A stretch of 64,000 bases of DNA from Thioalkalivibrio thiocyanodenitrificans ARhD 1 (GCF_000378965.1 NZ_KB900537.1:1-64000); one strand, 5' to 3'; counted from the stretch's first letter, positions 16,012-24,363 are shown. Numbers and translations: made by a program. Notes: generated by a model not told the origin, from the sequence alone.

Positions 16012-16842
16012 ATGAGCACAACCAACAACAAGAACACCTTCAAGCACCTCACGCTGAGCTACGACGACAAGCGCCGCACCTACTGGTGCCGCCTGCACCC
16101 GCACCCACGCCCCTGCTTCTCAAGCGAACTTCTGGGCGAGCTCAGCCAGGTCAGCACGAGGATCCCCAAGGAGGTGACTACCCTCCAGTCTGAGCCGCAT
16201 TACTTCGTTCTTTGCTCGGATATCCCGGGAGTGTTCAATCTCGGCGGCGACCTGGATCTCTTCGCTCAATTGGTTCGCGAGCGAAACTACCGCGGTCTGG
16301 TGGAGTACGGGCAGAAGTGTCTGCGCATGGTCACGGCGAACTCCAGCGGCTTGCAGGGCCATGCCACGACCATCGCGCTCGTCCAGGGCGACGCGCTTGG
16401 CGGAGGATTCGAGGCCGCGCTTGCAGCGCACGTCCTGATCGCCGAAGAAGGCACCAAGCTCGGATTCCCGGAGGTCCTGTTCAATCTCTTCCCGGGCATG
16501 GGCGCATACCACATGCTCAGCCGCCGGCTGCCGGTCAAACGGGCCGAGCAGCTGATGCTCAGCGGAGAGCTCTACAGCGCGGAAGACCTGCACGCTCGCG
16601 GGGTGGTGGATGTGCTGGCGCCTCGAGGGCAGGGCAGCGAAGCGGTCGAGGAATACATCCGCTCAGAGCGCGCCTACGCCCGCGGGGCTGCCGCGATTCG
16701 CCGCATAGGCGGGCACCTGGACCAGGTCCCCGCCTCCTCCCTGTCCGATGTGGTCACATTGTGGGTGGATTCCGCCATGCGCCTCACTGAGCGCGACCTC
16801 AAGCTGATGGGTAGGATTGTTTCTCGCCAGAATCATCTCTGA
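16012..16842 (+). CDS. rpfF: Crotonase-family DSF signal synthase (RpfF-like)
   Basis: RpfF proteins make cis-2-unsaturated fatty-acid signals (DSF family) from acyl-ACP. The 276-residue product has GGDLDLF, then QGDALGGGFEAALAAHVLIAEEG-type sequence and GFPEVLFNLFPGMGAYHMLSRR. The two catalytic glutamates, E134 (GGGFE) and E154 (FPE), are 20 residues apart, as E141/E161 in Xanthomonas RpfF. Length fits (289). These features separate it from ordinary enoyl-CoA hydratases. No clear Shine-Dalgarno precedes the ATG. No rpfC/rpfG-type sensor is visible in the window. Confidence 0.82.
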   Translation: MSTTNNKNTFKHLTLSYDDKRRTYWCRLHPHPRPCFSSELLGELSQVSTRIPKEVTTLQSEPHYFVLCSDIPGVFNLGGDLDLFAQLVRERNYRGLVEYGQKCLRMVTANSSGLQGHATTIALVQGDALGGGFEAALAAHVLIAEEGTKLGFPEVLFNLFPGMGAYHMLSRRLPVKRAEQLMLSGELYSAEDLHARGVVDVLAPRGQGSEAVEEYIRSERAYARGAAAIRRIGGHLDQVPASSLSDVVTLWVDSAMRLTERDLKLMGRIVSRQNHL

Positions 16843-16868
16843 TCGGCCCTCATTTCCAGCGGGATTCT

Positions 16869-16874
16869 CTACAT
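16869..16874 (+). promoter_or_regulatory. Sigma-S-like -10 element (ATTCTCTACAT)
   Basis: CTACATCTCTTGAGACC, a close relative of the CCTCTTGAGG class, 31 bases before the small gene at 16905. Confidence 0.65.
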
Positions 16875-16904
16875 CTCTTGAGACCTGAAGAGAGGAGAGT
16901 GTCA

Positions 16905-17078
16905 ATGGGAGTGAAGATTCAATGGCCGGAGCTGACGTTCCCGCCCATCAACCTCTGGAATGCTCCGCGAGTACGCCGGCCGCGGCCAAGCGCCGTATCG
17001 ACAGTCAGGGCCCGGCGTGCCCACCATCGCGGGCGTTCGCCGGCGATGGTCATCGAGGCCCTTACGCATTTACGCTAG
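16905..17078 (+). CDS. Small basic protein
   Basis: A 57-residue protein, hydrophobic at the start (MGVKIQWPELTFPPINLW) and Arg-rich afterwards. Supported by AGAGGAG upstream of the ATG and a promoter at 16869. It is followed by the gene at 17087 after 8 bases. Function unknown. Confidence 0.55.
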   Translation: MGVKIQWPELTFPPINLWNAPRVRRPRPSAVSTVRARRAHHRGRSPAMVIEALTHLR

Positions 17079-17086
17079 GAGGATGC

Positions 17087-17401
17087 ATGAAGTATCTTGA
17101 GATCATCGGTATTTCCGAGGATGACGAGGTGTTCTCGTTCGAGGTTCATGAGAACCTGACCAGCACCGCGACACGCCATGTGACTGGTCACGAGCCGTAT
17201 CGCGAGACTCGCACCGTGTTCTTCATCACGCGCGAGGAGGGTTACAAGCAGGCGCTCAATCGCGTCAAGATCCACGGGGATCTTTGGCGTGACTTCGACG
17301 ACCTGACTGGCGAAGCGAGGGCTTGCGTCTACAAGAAAGGAGTCGCCGGCACGCTTACGCACCAGGACATCCTGAACGCCGTGGCCGAACTCGCAGCATG
17401 A
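17087..17401 (+). CDS. Small acidic hypothetical protein
   Basis: A 104-residue protein (MKYLEIIGISEDDEVFSFEV...) with a strand-rich N-terminus and helical C-terminus. GGAGGATGC precedes the ATG. In an operon with the 57-residue gene. No family recognised. Confidence 0.65.
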   Translation: MKYLEIIGISEDDEVFSFEVHENLTSTATRHVTGHEPYRETRTVFFITREEGYKQALNRVKIHGDLWRDFDDLTGEARACVYKKGVAGTLTHQDILNAVAELAA

Positions 17402-17407
17402 TTGAAC

Positions 17408-17441
17408 AAGCCCTCCCTGGTTTCCCGGGGAGGGCTTTGAT
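17408..17441. terminator. Bidirectional terminator
   Basis: AAGCCCTCCC...GGGGAGGGCTT hairpin with T-rich flanks on both strands, between convergent genes ending at 17401 and 17442. Confidence 0.85.
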
Positions 17442-18641
17442 TTAACAAGGCTCTGCCTTACATCTGGTAAGCACAGTCTGTTTGACGCCTCTGTATTCGT
17501 CGTGCTCCTTGATCTTGCCGCTGATCCGGTAGGATTGATCGCCCTCCAGGTACTTGGAAGTACCCCAGACGAAGCAGTTTCCTGACTCGTCCGAGAAGAC
17601 GTAGAGCCGCTTCGGGCCGAAGGCGGTCTCCCAACAGGATGTGCGCTCGAGCTTGAGCTCCCCGGAGAACTTATCGCCGACCTTTCCCTGCCATTGGGAC
17701 TGGTTGACGTGCTCCTGGCTCTGAGCCCTGATGTAGCCCTGCACCGCCCCGCACAAGACACCCAGGCCGTGCTCCTGCCCCACCTCCTCGAATCCGACAT
17801 GGTAGGCGGCCCGTTGCGCGAACTCGCTGGCGTTCTGCGCCTCTCCTGCGGCCTTGATCTCCTCGATGATCTTGTCGGCGATCTCGAGCAGTGCATCGTT
17901 GAGCACCGTCCCGGCGCTCGGCATTATCTGCACCACTCGCTGCGCCGTGCTCATTGAGCGCTCTTCTTCCGCACGCGCCTTGGATACGTATCCGTGATTG
18001 GTGATGCTCAGCCAGGCCAACGCGATCGTATCACGCACCGAAAAGCAGTGCTCGTACTGAGGCCCACTTCCCTCGGGGATCTCCTCGAGCGTCTCAAGAC
18101 AGGAGTAGAGATACTCGAGAAAGCCGGTGCGTCTCAGCAGGGTCTCCGCGGAGCCATGGCCGATGAAGTCCTTGACGCAACCCTTGCCCACCTGCATGAC
18201 CTTACCTTCCCTGTGGAGCAGGTACAGGTGCCTTCGGGCACGCTTGGTGTGACAGTGCTCGCAGTACCCCTCAGGCAAGGGGCCTGTCGTCTTGTATGCC
18301 GGCGGGATCAGATTAAACGACCCAGGCGTGACCTTGAGCCTCGAAGAGAGGATCGGCTCACCGTGATCGATCTTGGCGAGCAATTGCCAACCATAGATGC
18401 ACGGCGGCTCTCCTGTCACCTCCACCAGGCACCCCATGGTCTTGACCCTTGTAGAGCGAAGCTCCTGTCCGTGAGCCGTCTCCACGTAGGTGAGCATCCT
18501 GAAGGTGCTCGGCTGGGGTGGTCCGATCTTGAAACTCAGCGCCTCCATGCCAAGCTTCTTGGCCCGCAACTGCCAGGATTTGAGTTTTTTGGTGACCTCT
18601 CCGATACGAGAGGCCGGGATCATCTTGCTAATCAACTCCAT
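17442..18641 (-). CDS. Conserved phage/plasmid-type protein with zinc-binding CxxC
   Basis: A 399-residue protein. At ~125-155 it has YCEHCHTKRARRHLYLL followed by GKGCVKDF, which with the CEHC pair could form a zinc site. The C-terminal ~90 residues (KFSGEL...GTSKYL...YRISGKIKEHDEY) resemble an OB-like beta barrel. The middle is helical. Similar proteins occur in phages and conjugative elements without known function, to my recollection. Nucleic-acid binding is likely from the architecture. The ATG at 18641 sits behind the promoter at 18668. Confidence 0.7.
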   Translation of the reverse strand: MELISKMIPASRIGEVTKKLKSWQLRAKKLGMEALSFKIGPPQPSTFRMLTYVETAHGQELRSTRVKTMGCLVEVTGEPPCIYGWQLLAKIDHGEPILSSRLKVTPGSFNLIPPAYKTTGPLPEGYCEHCHTKRARRHLYLLHREGKVMQVGKGCVKDFIGHGSAETLLRRTGFLEYLYSCLETLEEIPEGSGPQYEHCFSVRDTIALAWLSITNHGYVSKARAEEERSMSTAQRVVQIMPSAGTVLNDALLEIADKIIEEIKAAGEAQNASEFAQRAAYHVGFEEVGQEHGLGVLCGAVQGYIRAQSQEHVNQSQWQGKVGDKFSGELKLERTSCWETAFGPKRLYVFSDESGNCFVWGTSKYLEGDQSYRISGKIKEHDEYRGVKQTVLTRCKAEPC

Positions 18642-18667
18642 CTCTTTTCTCCGTTCTGGCCTGCATC

Positions 18668-18673
18668 GTATAG
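18668..18673 (-). promoter_or_regulatory. Sigma-S-like -10 element (minus, ATTCGCTATACG)
   Basis: 27 bases before the start of the gene at 17442-18641. Confidence 0.65.
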
Positions 18674-18837
18674 CGAATTCACCGCCCGCAGCGCCGGCAA
18701 GCCCGATCGGAGTCTGTGAGGGGCCTCCCGGGGTTTTGTCCTCGCCGAGTCGAGGCGAGAGCGCGCATCAACCCTATGAGATGCCGGGGCTTTCACCTGC
18801 CCAGCCAGGCCGCCACGGCGATACGCAAGGAAGCTCC

Positions 18838-18843
18838 CTATAC
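18838..18843 (+). promoter_or_regulatory. Orphan sigma-S-like -10 element (CTCCCTATACAG)
   Basis: No gene starts within 150 bases downstream. It may drive a short RNA or give nrdJ a second, longer leader. Confidence 0.4.
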
Positions 18844-18962
18844 AGCAGACCACCCCTGATACGACCCGGGCGCTTGGCGCAAGGGGCTCTTGCACGCCAA
18901 CAGCCATCACCCGGGGCCGCGGGCCCGGCACAAGCAAACGCCAGACCTCGCCTCGTTTCTCC

Positions 18963-18968
18963 CTATAC
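18963..18968 (+). promoter_or_regulatory. Sigma-S-like -10, CCTCTTGAGG class (nrdJ)
   Basis: CTATACCTCTTGAGGTCAAC, 31 bases before the nrdJ ATG. Near-identical words lie at 26699, 31426, 40033 and 50253. Confidence 0.75.
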
Positions 18969-18998
18969 CTCTTGAGGTCAACACCCAAGGAGAATTGA

Positions 18999-21155
18999 AT
19001 GAATGCCGTAATCGAAGAAGAAAAGAGCGCAGTGGAGTCGGAGGTTCCCCTTCAGGAGGCCTCTGCCGACACGTGGCGCCGCAAGTATCGCCTCACGGAT
19101 CGGGCCAACAACCCCGTCGATGAGTGCGTGCAAGACACCTTCAAGCGTGTCGCGCGTGTACTCGCTGACGTGGAAGCCCCTGAGGTCCGTGAGCACTGGT
19201 ACGAGCGGTTTGTCTATGCCATGAAAAAAGGGGCTTTCCCGGCCGGCCGTGTTCTGGCCAATGCCGGCGCCCAGGCGTATAAGCCCGCGACCAGCACCAT
19301 CAACTGCACGGTGTCCGGCACGGTGTTCGACTCGATGTCGAGCATTCTGGACCGGGTCCACGAGGCAGGGATGACGCTCAAGGCCGGTTGTGGCATCGGC
19401 TATGAGTTCTCGACGCTTCGCCCCAAGGGCGCCTTCGTCGGGGGCGCAGGTGCCACCACATCGGGTCCGATGTCCTTCATGGATATTTACGACTCCATGT
19501 GTAAGACCGTGAGCAGCGCCGGAGGCCGTCGGGGTGCCCAGATGGGTACGTTCGACGTTCAGCACCCGGATGTGCTGGATTTCATCCGGGCCAAGCGGGA
19601 GAACGGTCGGCTGCGCCAGTTCAATCTGTCGCTGCTGATCAACGACGCCTTCGTTGAGGCGGTCAAGAGTGACTCGGACTGGCCCCTGGTCTTTCCGCTC
19701 ACCCAGGCCGAGATCGACCATGAAGGTATCGATCTCAACGACGAGAGTCGGGTGTTGTGGCGTGACTGGACCGTCACTGACGGGTATGTCGTGCACGATG
19801 AGACCGGTTTTGTTGCCTGTCGCATCTACCGCACGATCAAGGCGCGCCATCTGTGGGACATGGTCATGAACTCGACATACGACTACGCAGACCCCGGCTT
19901 TATCCTGGTCGACAGGGTAAACGAGCAGAACAACAACTGGTTCTGTGAGGATATTCGGGCCACCAACCCCTGTGGTGAGCAGCCGCTGCCGCCGTATGGC
20001 GCGTGCTTGCTCGGATCCATCAATCTGGTGAAGTTCGTGAAGAATCCTTTCACGGGCAATGCGTTTTTCGATTTCACCGAGTTTCGTGAAGTCGTGCGCA
20101 TCTTCACCCGGATGCTGGACAACGTGGTCGAGATCAACGGACTGCCGCTTGAAAAGCAGCGGGCCGAGATCATGAGAAAGCGCCGCCACGGGATGGGCTT
20201 CCTGGGCCTCGGCTCTGCGATGGCCATGCTGGGCATCAAGTACGGGTCCGATGATTCCGTCATCCTGACGGATGAGGTCTCCAAGACGATGGCCCTCGAG
20301 GGCTATCGGGCAGGCCTTGAGCTTGCAAAGGAGAAGGGCCCGGCGCCGATCATGGAAGAGGAGTTCGAGATCACGCCGAAGATGATGCGTCAGCGCCCGG
20401 AACTGGCAAAAGCCGGCTTCGAGGTCGGCGATATGGTCAAGGGTAAGGTGCTGTGGGCCCGGTTCTCTCGGTACATGCAGAAGCTCACCACGCAGGACCA
20501 GCAGCTGATTCGGGATCTCTCGGAGTGCGGATGCCGCTTTACCCATCACACTTCGATCGCTCCGACCGGCACCATGGCCCTGTCTGTGGGCAACAATGTC
20601 AGCAATGGCATTGAGCCGAGCTTCGCTCACAGCTACTGGCGCAACATCATCCGTCCTGGCAAAAAGTCCAAGGAGAACGTGCCTGTCTTCTCGTATGAGC
20701 TGCTGGCATATCGCCACATGGTCAATCCCGAGGCGGATGTGAGCCCGGATGCTGAAAGCGGCAACGTGCTGCCGGAGTCGTTCGTTACCGCGGACTCTAT
20801 TGCCCCGCTGGATCACGTCAAGGTTCAGGCCGCAGCACAGAAATGGGTGGATTCTTCGATTTCGAAGACCGCGAACGTCCCCACGGATTTCCCGTACGAG
20901 GACTTCAAGGACATCTACCTGTTTGCCTATGAGCAGGGGCTCAAGGGTTGCACCACGTTCAGGTTCAATCCGGAAGCTCACCAGGGCGTACTCGTTCGTG
21001 AAGATGACCTGGCCAACACGACCTATGTGTTCAAGCTCGCCAACGGCGAGATGGTCGAGGCCAAGGGGAACGAGATGATCGAGTACGACGGAGAAACCCA
21101 CACGGCCGCCAATCTCTACGATGCCCTGAAGGAAGGGTATTACGGCCGCCACTAA
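18999..21155 (+). CDS. nrdJ: Adenosylcobalamin-dependent ribonucleotide reductase, catalytic part
   Basis: Class II reductase reducing ribonucleotides to deoxyribonucleotides with a B12-generated thiyl radical, oxygen-independently. The 718-residue chain has NPCGEQPLPPYGACLLGS around residues 328-345 (the N-x-C-x-E catalytic triad), INCTVSG near 108 and the finger-loop region HHTSIAPTGTMAL. It ends without the zinc-ribbon tail, which is supplied by the gene 11 bases downstream, as in the split NrdJa/NrdJb of pseudomonads. AAGGAG precedes the ATG. It would supply dNTPs for replication or transfer of the element independent of host NrdAB. Confidence 0.92.
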   Translation: MNAVIEEEKSAVESEVPLQEASADTWRRKYRLTDRANNPVDECVQDTFKRVARVLADVEAPEVREHWYERFVYAMKKGAFPAGRVLANAGAQAYKPATSTINCTVSGTVFDSMSSILDRVHEAGMTLKAGCGIGYEFSTLRPKGAFVGGAGATTSGPMSFMDIYDSMCKTVSSAGGRRGAQMGTFDVQHPDVLDFIRAKRENGRLRQFNLSLLINDAFVEAVKSDSDWPLVFPLTQAEIDHEGIDLNDESRVLWRDWTVTDGYVVHDETGFVACRIYRTIKARHLWDMVMNSTYDYADPGFILVDRVNEQNNNWFCEDIRATNPCGEQPLPPYGACLLGSINLVKFVKNPFTGNAFFDFTEFREVVRIFTRMLDNVVEINGLPLEKQRAEIMRKRRHGMGFLGLGSAMAMLGIKYGSDDSVILTDEVSKTMALEGYRAGLELAKEKGPAPIMEEEFEITPKMMRQRPELAKAGFEVGDMVKGKVLWARFSRYMQKLTTQDQQLIRDLSECGCRFTHHTSIAPTGTMALSVGNNVSNGIEPSFAHSYWRNIIRPGKKSKENVPVFSYELLAYRHMVNPEADVSPDAESGNVLPESFVTADSIAPLDHVKVQAAAQKWVDSSISKTANVPTDFPYEDFKDIYLFAYEQGLKGCTTFRFNPEAHQGVLVREDDLANTTYVFKLANGEMVEAKGNEMIEYDGETHTAANLYDALKEGYYGRH

Positions 21156-21166
21156 CGGAGATCAAC

Positions 21167-21832
21167 ATGCGAGAGATTGCTGAGAAGATCGTGGGTTTCG
21201 AAGTCAAGAAGCCCGAAGAGCCCAAGCCCGAAGCCAAGGAGGAGATGAACGAGCGCCTGGCGCGCCCGGAGTGCCTGAAAGGCGCCACGTACAAGGTCAA
21301 GACGCCGCTCACCGAGCACGCGTTGTATGTGACCATCAACGACGTGGTCCTCAATGAAGGCACGGACCACGAGGAGCGCTACCCCTTCGAGATCTTCGTG
21401 AACTCGAAGAACATGGAGCACTTCCAGTGGATCGTCGCGCTGACAAGGATCGCTTCGGCGGTCTTTCGAAAGGGCGGGGATTGCACCTTCCTGGTCGAGG
21501 AGCTCAAGGCGGTGTTCGACCCCAAGGGCGGGTACTTCCAGAAAGGCGGGCGTTACATGCCGTCACTTGTGGCCGAACTGGGCCACATCCTGGAGACGCA
21601 CTTGCAGTCGATCGGCTTGCTGGAAGCGCAAGGGCTCGATGAGCATCAGAAGAAGTTCATCGAATCCAAGCTTGCTGCCGCCGGCAAGTCCGCAGAGCCC
21701 GTGAAAGGCGAGGGTGAGTCTGATCCAGCGTTGAAGAACGCCAGGCTCTGCCCGAAGTGCAACACCAAGGCTGTCATCCGCATGGATGGGTGCGATACCT
21801 GCACCGCGTGCGGCGACTCAAAGTGTGGCTAA
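21167..21832 (+). CDS. nrdJ2: NrdJb-type C-terminal subunit (TSCPD plus zinc ribbon)
   Basis: A 221-residue partner of the split class II reductase. The centre matches the TSCPD domain (LVEELKAVFDPKGGYFQ, YMPSLVAELGHIL). The C-terminus is a zinc ribbon with CPKCNTKAVIRMDGCDTCTACG. In class II enzymes this end shuttles reducing equivalents to the active site. CGGAG precedes the ATG. Co-transcribed with nrdJ. Confidence 0.88.
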   Translation: MREIAEKIVGFEVKKPEEPKPEAKEEMNERLARPECLKGATYKVKTPLTEHALYVTINDVVLNEGTDHEERYPFEIFVNSKNMEHFQWIVALTRIASAVFRKGGDCTFLVEELKAVFDPKGGYFQKGGRYMPSLVAELGHILETHLQSIGLLEAQGLDEHQKKFIESKLAAAGKSAEPVKGEGESDPALKNARLCPKCNTKAVIRMDGCDTCTACGDSKCG

Positions 21833-21849
21833 GAACTAGCACTTTTCAA

Positions 21850-21877
21850 CCCCTCCACCTTGTGTGGAGGGGTTTTT
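21850..21877 (+). terminator. Rho-independent terminator of the nrdJ operon
   Basis: CCCCTCCAC/GTGGAGGGG hairpin followed by five T. Confidence 0.9.
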
Positions 21878-21890
21878 CGTCTCTGATCCC

Positions 21891-21896
21891 CTATAC
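21891..21896 (+). promoter_or_regulatory. Sigma-S-like -10 element (TCCCCTATACC)
   Basis: 47 bases before the ATG at 21943. Confidence 0.55.
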
Positions 21897-21942
21897 CAAT
21901 AGAGCAAGGCGGTTAAACTTTCATCAAACGGAGGGTAATGCT

Positions 21943-22140
21943 ATGGAGGTTTTGGATCGCGACACGTTTCACGATTATGTCGTCGCGCACGGGTTCGGTG
22001 CGCCAAGCGAGGAAGGCTATGATCTCGGGAAGCGTCTCTGCGCCCAGGGTGATGATTACGCTACCTCGGCTGCGGAGGTGGTTTTTCGAGGCCTGACCGT
22101 CTCAGGTGATCAGGAGGATCTCTGCGGGGTCAACCAGTAG
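21943..22140 (+). CDS. Small acidic hypothetical protein
   Basis: A 65-residue protein (MEVLDRDTFHDYVVAHGFG...). GGAGGG lies 7 bases before the ATG. First of a run of small unknown genes between nrdJ and the tRNA array. No family recognised. Confidence 0.6.
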   Translation: MEVLDRDTFHDYVVAHGFGAPSEEGYDLGKRLCAQGDDYATSAAEVVFRGLTVSGDQEDLCGVNQ

Positions 22141-22215
22141 CACTTTCGCGCGCTGAGCCCCGGCAAGAGCAGTGGTGTTTTACTGCAAGGTTTCAATTGA
22201 ATTGGAGGTTTCTGT

Positions 22216-22620
22216 ATGAGTTGGGAAGGAAAAGCCCGAAGCAACTATGTGCGGATTCGAGATATGGACGGACTCAATGCCTATCTCGGTAACTTCTGCG
22301 ATTTCGACATCCACAGCGACGGCAAGGGGCGTCATTGCCTTGTCCCGCTGACCGAACAAGGGGACTGGCCTGTCGGGATGTGTTTCGATAACGAGGGGGT
22401 CGAGGAGGATTTCGCCTTCGAACGGATCGTCGAGTTCCTGGATCCTGATCAGATCTTTATCATCATGGAGGCTGGTCATGACAAGGCCCGGATCATCACG
22501 GGTTTTGCGAAAGCGATGCACACCACGAGCAAGGACTCCGTGCAGGTCTCTCTGAGCGACATCTACGATCTCGCGTCAGAGCACTTCAAGGCCAAGGACA
22601 TTTCCCCCGCCGAGTATTGA
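22216..22620 (+). CDS. Acidic hypothetical protein
   Basis: A 134-residue acidic protein (pI clearly low), alpha/beta by pattern, no recognised motif. TTGGAGG sits 7 bases before the ATG. Probably transcribed with the gene at 21943; the terminator is at 22672. Confidence 0.65.
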   Translation: MSWEGKARSNYVRIRDMDGLNAYLGNFCDFDIHSDGKGRHCLVPLTEQGDWPVGMCFDNEGVEEDFAFERIVEFLDPDQIFIIMEAGHDKARIITGFAKAMHTTSKDSVQVSLSDIYDLASEHFKAKDISPAEY

Positions 22621-22671
22621 CGGAGACTGGTGGAGATCACCAGAAAGACACCTCTCTATCTCATTTTACTG

Positions 22672-22702
22672 GCCCGCAAGTCTTTCTGATTGCGGGCTTT
22701 TC
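22672..22702 (+). terminator. Rho-independent terminator
   Basis: GCCCGCAA/TTGCGGGC hairpin followed by TTTTC. Confidence 0.85.
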
Positions 22703-22810
22703 TCTGCCTGGGCCTGCGATCCGGCGCATAGAATTTCCCATTTCGCCCGCACCAACCCAAGGCGCTCCGCATTGCGCGCACCGCCTTTGCCTCAGTCTGC
22801 GCGGCACTCC

Positions 22811-22816
22811 CTATAC
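22811..22816 (+). promoter_or_regulatory. Sigma-S-like -10 element (ACTCCCTATACAT)
   Basis: Upstream of the gene at 22975, with a long leader. AGACAAGGCC follows. Confidence 0.55.
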
Positions 22817-22974
22817 ATAGACAAGGCCGTTCGACAGCCTGTCGTGCTCACCGCGGATGCGGATGGTGAATGTCGAAACCCAGAGAGGATACCGACCTTT
22901 TTCCCTGGTCGCCCTACTGGATAACGAGCACATTCCTTGAGATGCGGGTGACCGCCAGGAAGAAGGAGAGTGAG

Positions 22975-23820
22975 ATGAATATTGATTCAAAGAGCATGAA
23001 GAAAGCCGCCAAGAAGCTTCGTGAGGCGCTTCCGCAAGCCGGCTTGCGACATCAGCAAACCCTGGACCTGCTCTCGCGGTGTTTCGGACTCCCCAACTGG
23101 GATACGGCCTGCAAGGTGCTGGATCGGGACGCTGCCCCTGAAGGAGATCGGAAGGCCTGTTCTGATGACCCAGGGCCTGTCCTGGTCCGTCAGCCGGACG
23201 GTGATTATCGGCTCGAGGCGCGCCCCAGCGAAAGCGTCTGGATTACCGTGCCCTCTGGTCGCAAGGATGGCGCCGGCGGCCTGTCGATCTACGTTAACCT
23301 GGACGAAGAGCAGATCGACATCGACGTCTATGCGGAACACTGCGAGATGGCAGACTCCATAGGACGGGAGCGCGTTTTCTTCGAGGATGCGCTCGCGACG
23401 CAGCAAAGGGAAGGCGTCTTGCCCGACCTGCCAGATTCGCCCGGCACCCTCTGGATGCTGCGCCTGGTTGATGATCCTGATGGGGGCGGTTTGTTCTGGA
23501 ACAACGAGAAGGGCTGGGGCTCGCCTGGCGATGCTACAGTCTTTACCTCAGAGGAGAGGCAGACTTTCTCATTGCCGCCCTCCACGCCTCAGAGGACCCT
23601 TGAGGATTCGAAGTGGGAAAGGGTGGCTGAGCATAGCCAATGGGTGATTGTCTCGAGATGTCTTCTTGAAGACGATGGCGACGGTTACTGGAGCAACGAA
23701 AATGGCTGGGGATGCCGTGGCGATGCGACAGTGTTCTCGCTCGAGGAGAAGCTGGCATTTTCCCTGCCTAACTCGACCCCTCGAATCATCTGCGAAGATG
23801 CCGCATGGGAGAAGGCATGA
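22975..23820 (+). CDS. Hypothetical protein with internal duplication
   Basis: A 281-residue protein. The start at 22975 has AAGGAGAGTGAG directly upstream, better than the ATG at 22870. Residues 1-45 (SKSMKKAAKKLREALPQ then LSRCFGLPNWDTACKVL) match an N-terminal helical segment common in plasmid-encoded glyoxalase-related proteins. The C-terminal third is a tandem repeat of ~55 residues: FWNNEKGWGSPGDATVF...ERQTFSLP.STP is echoed by YWSNENGWGCRGDATVF...EKLAFSLPNSTP. Function unknown. Confidence 0.65.
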   Translation: MNIDSKSMKKAAKKLREALPQAGLRHQQTLDLLSRCFGLPNWDTACKVLDRDAAPEGDRKACSDDPGPVLVRQPDGDYRLEARPSESVWITVPSGRKDGAGGLSIYVNLDEEQIDIDVYAEHCEMADSIGRERVFFEDALATQQREGVLPDLPDSPGTLWMLRLVDDPDGGGLFWNNEKGWGSPGDATVFTSEERQTFSLPPSTPQRTLEDSKWERVAEHSQWVIVSRCLLEDDGDGYWSNENGWGCRGDATVFSLEEKLAFSLPNSTPRIICEDAAWEKA

Positions 23821-23837
23821 CATGAGTGATTGATTTC

Positions 23838-23865
23838 AAAGCCCCTCTTAAAGAGGGGCTTTTTT
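23838..23865 (+). terminator. Rho-independent terminator
   Basis: AAAGCCCCTCTT/AAGAGGGGCTT hairpin followed by six T. Confidence 0.9.
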
Positions 23866-23903
23866 GCTGCGCGCGGACTCCAAGAGGAGATCAGCCCGGC
23901 GCT

Positions 23904-24287
23904 CTATCCTTCGACCTCCGCGGTGCAGGAGCAATCCTCGGGCCTCTCTTCCCCGGCCGCCAGCTCGTAGCTCTTGACCCCCTCGAACAGCTCCGAATTC
24001 CCCGCCTTCCACGCTTCATAGACGCCGTATACGGCGTCCGTGTCCCAAGGGGTCCCGGCGTCGGGGCTCTTCTTGAGCAACGCGGCCTGGCGCGCCTCCC
24101 ATGCGAGCAGCAGGGTTCGTATGATGGCCGCATCGTAGATCTTGTATTGCTCTGTTACAGCGTTCCAGAGCCGCACCGTGGTGCGCTCCAAGCCGCCTTG
24201 CGCGAAAGGATCGAAGATGATCGGCACCCCCAGGTTCTTGTGAAAGAAAACAGGGTTGGGGTCTTCCAGATTGCAGGTGAGAATCAT
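23904..24287 (-). CDS. Hypothetical protein
   Basis: A 127-residue acidic protein (MILTCNLEDPNPVFFHKNL...), ending in a Cys pair (CSC). The ribosome site is poor, so the start is uncertain. The strand was chosen because the opposite frame reads as low-complexity. It is flanked by plus-strand genes. Confidence 0.45.
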   Translation of the reverse strand: MILTCNLEDPNPVFFHKNLGVPIIFDPFAQGGLERTTVRLWNAVTEQYKIYDAAIIRTLLLAWEARQAALLKKSPDAGTPWDTDAVYGVYEAWKAGNSELFEGVKSYELAAGEERPEDCSCTAEVEG

Positions 24288-24357
24288 TATCAGGCACCAG
24301 TCGATTGAATTGTGCCGATATCTAGCGAAAAACCACCAGGCTTTTGCCGGCGATTCC

Positions 24358-24363
24358 CTACAT
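24358..24363 (+). promoter_or_regulatory. Sigma-S-like -10 element (ATTCCCTACAT)
   Basis: 34 bases before the ATG at 24397. Confidence 0.65.

Larger units (their letters stand above)
18642..18998. other. Intergenic region with three promoter-like elements
   Basis: 357 bases between divergent genes. It holds the minus element at 18668, an orphan plus element at 18838 with no open frame or ribosome site downstream, and the nrdJ promoter at 18963. GC-rich hairpin potential at ~18860-18935 would allow a short RNA. Confidence 0.5.
22621..22974. other. Intergenic region with terminator and promoter
   Basis: Holds the terminator at 22672 and a promoter element at 22811. The downstream gene has a second in-frame ATG at 22870 without a ribosome site, so the leader may be ~155 bases. 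Confidence 0.5.

Noticed and set aside
18978-21152. 724-codon minus-strand frame opposite nrdJ
   Set aside because: Mirror frame of the confident nrdJ gene caused by GC-rich third positions; no motif or ribosome site.
23826-24308. Plus-strand frame opposite the 23904-24287 gene
   Set aside because: Starts inside a strong terminator and lacks a ribosome site; the minus product is more protein-like, though support is moderate.
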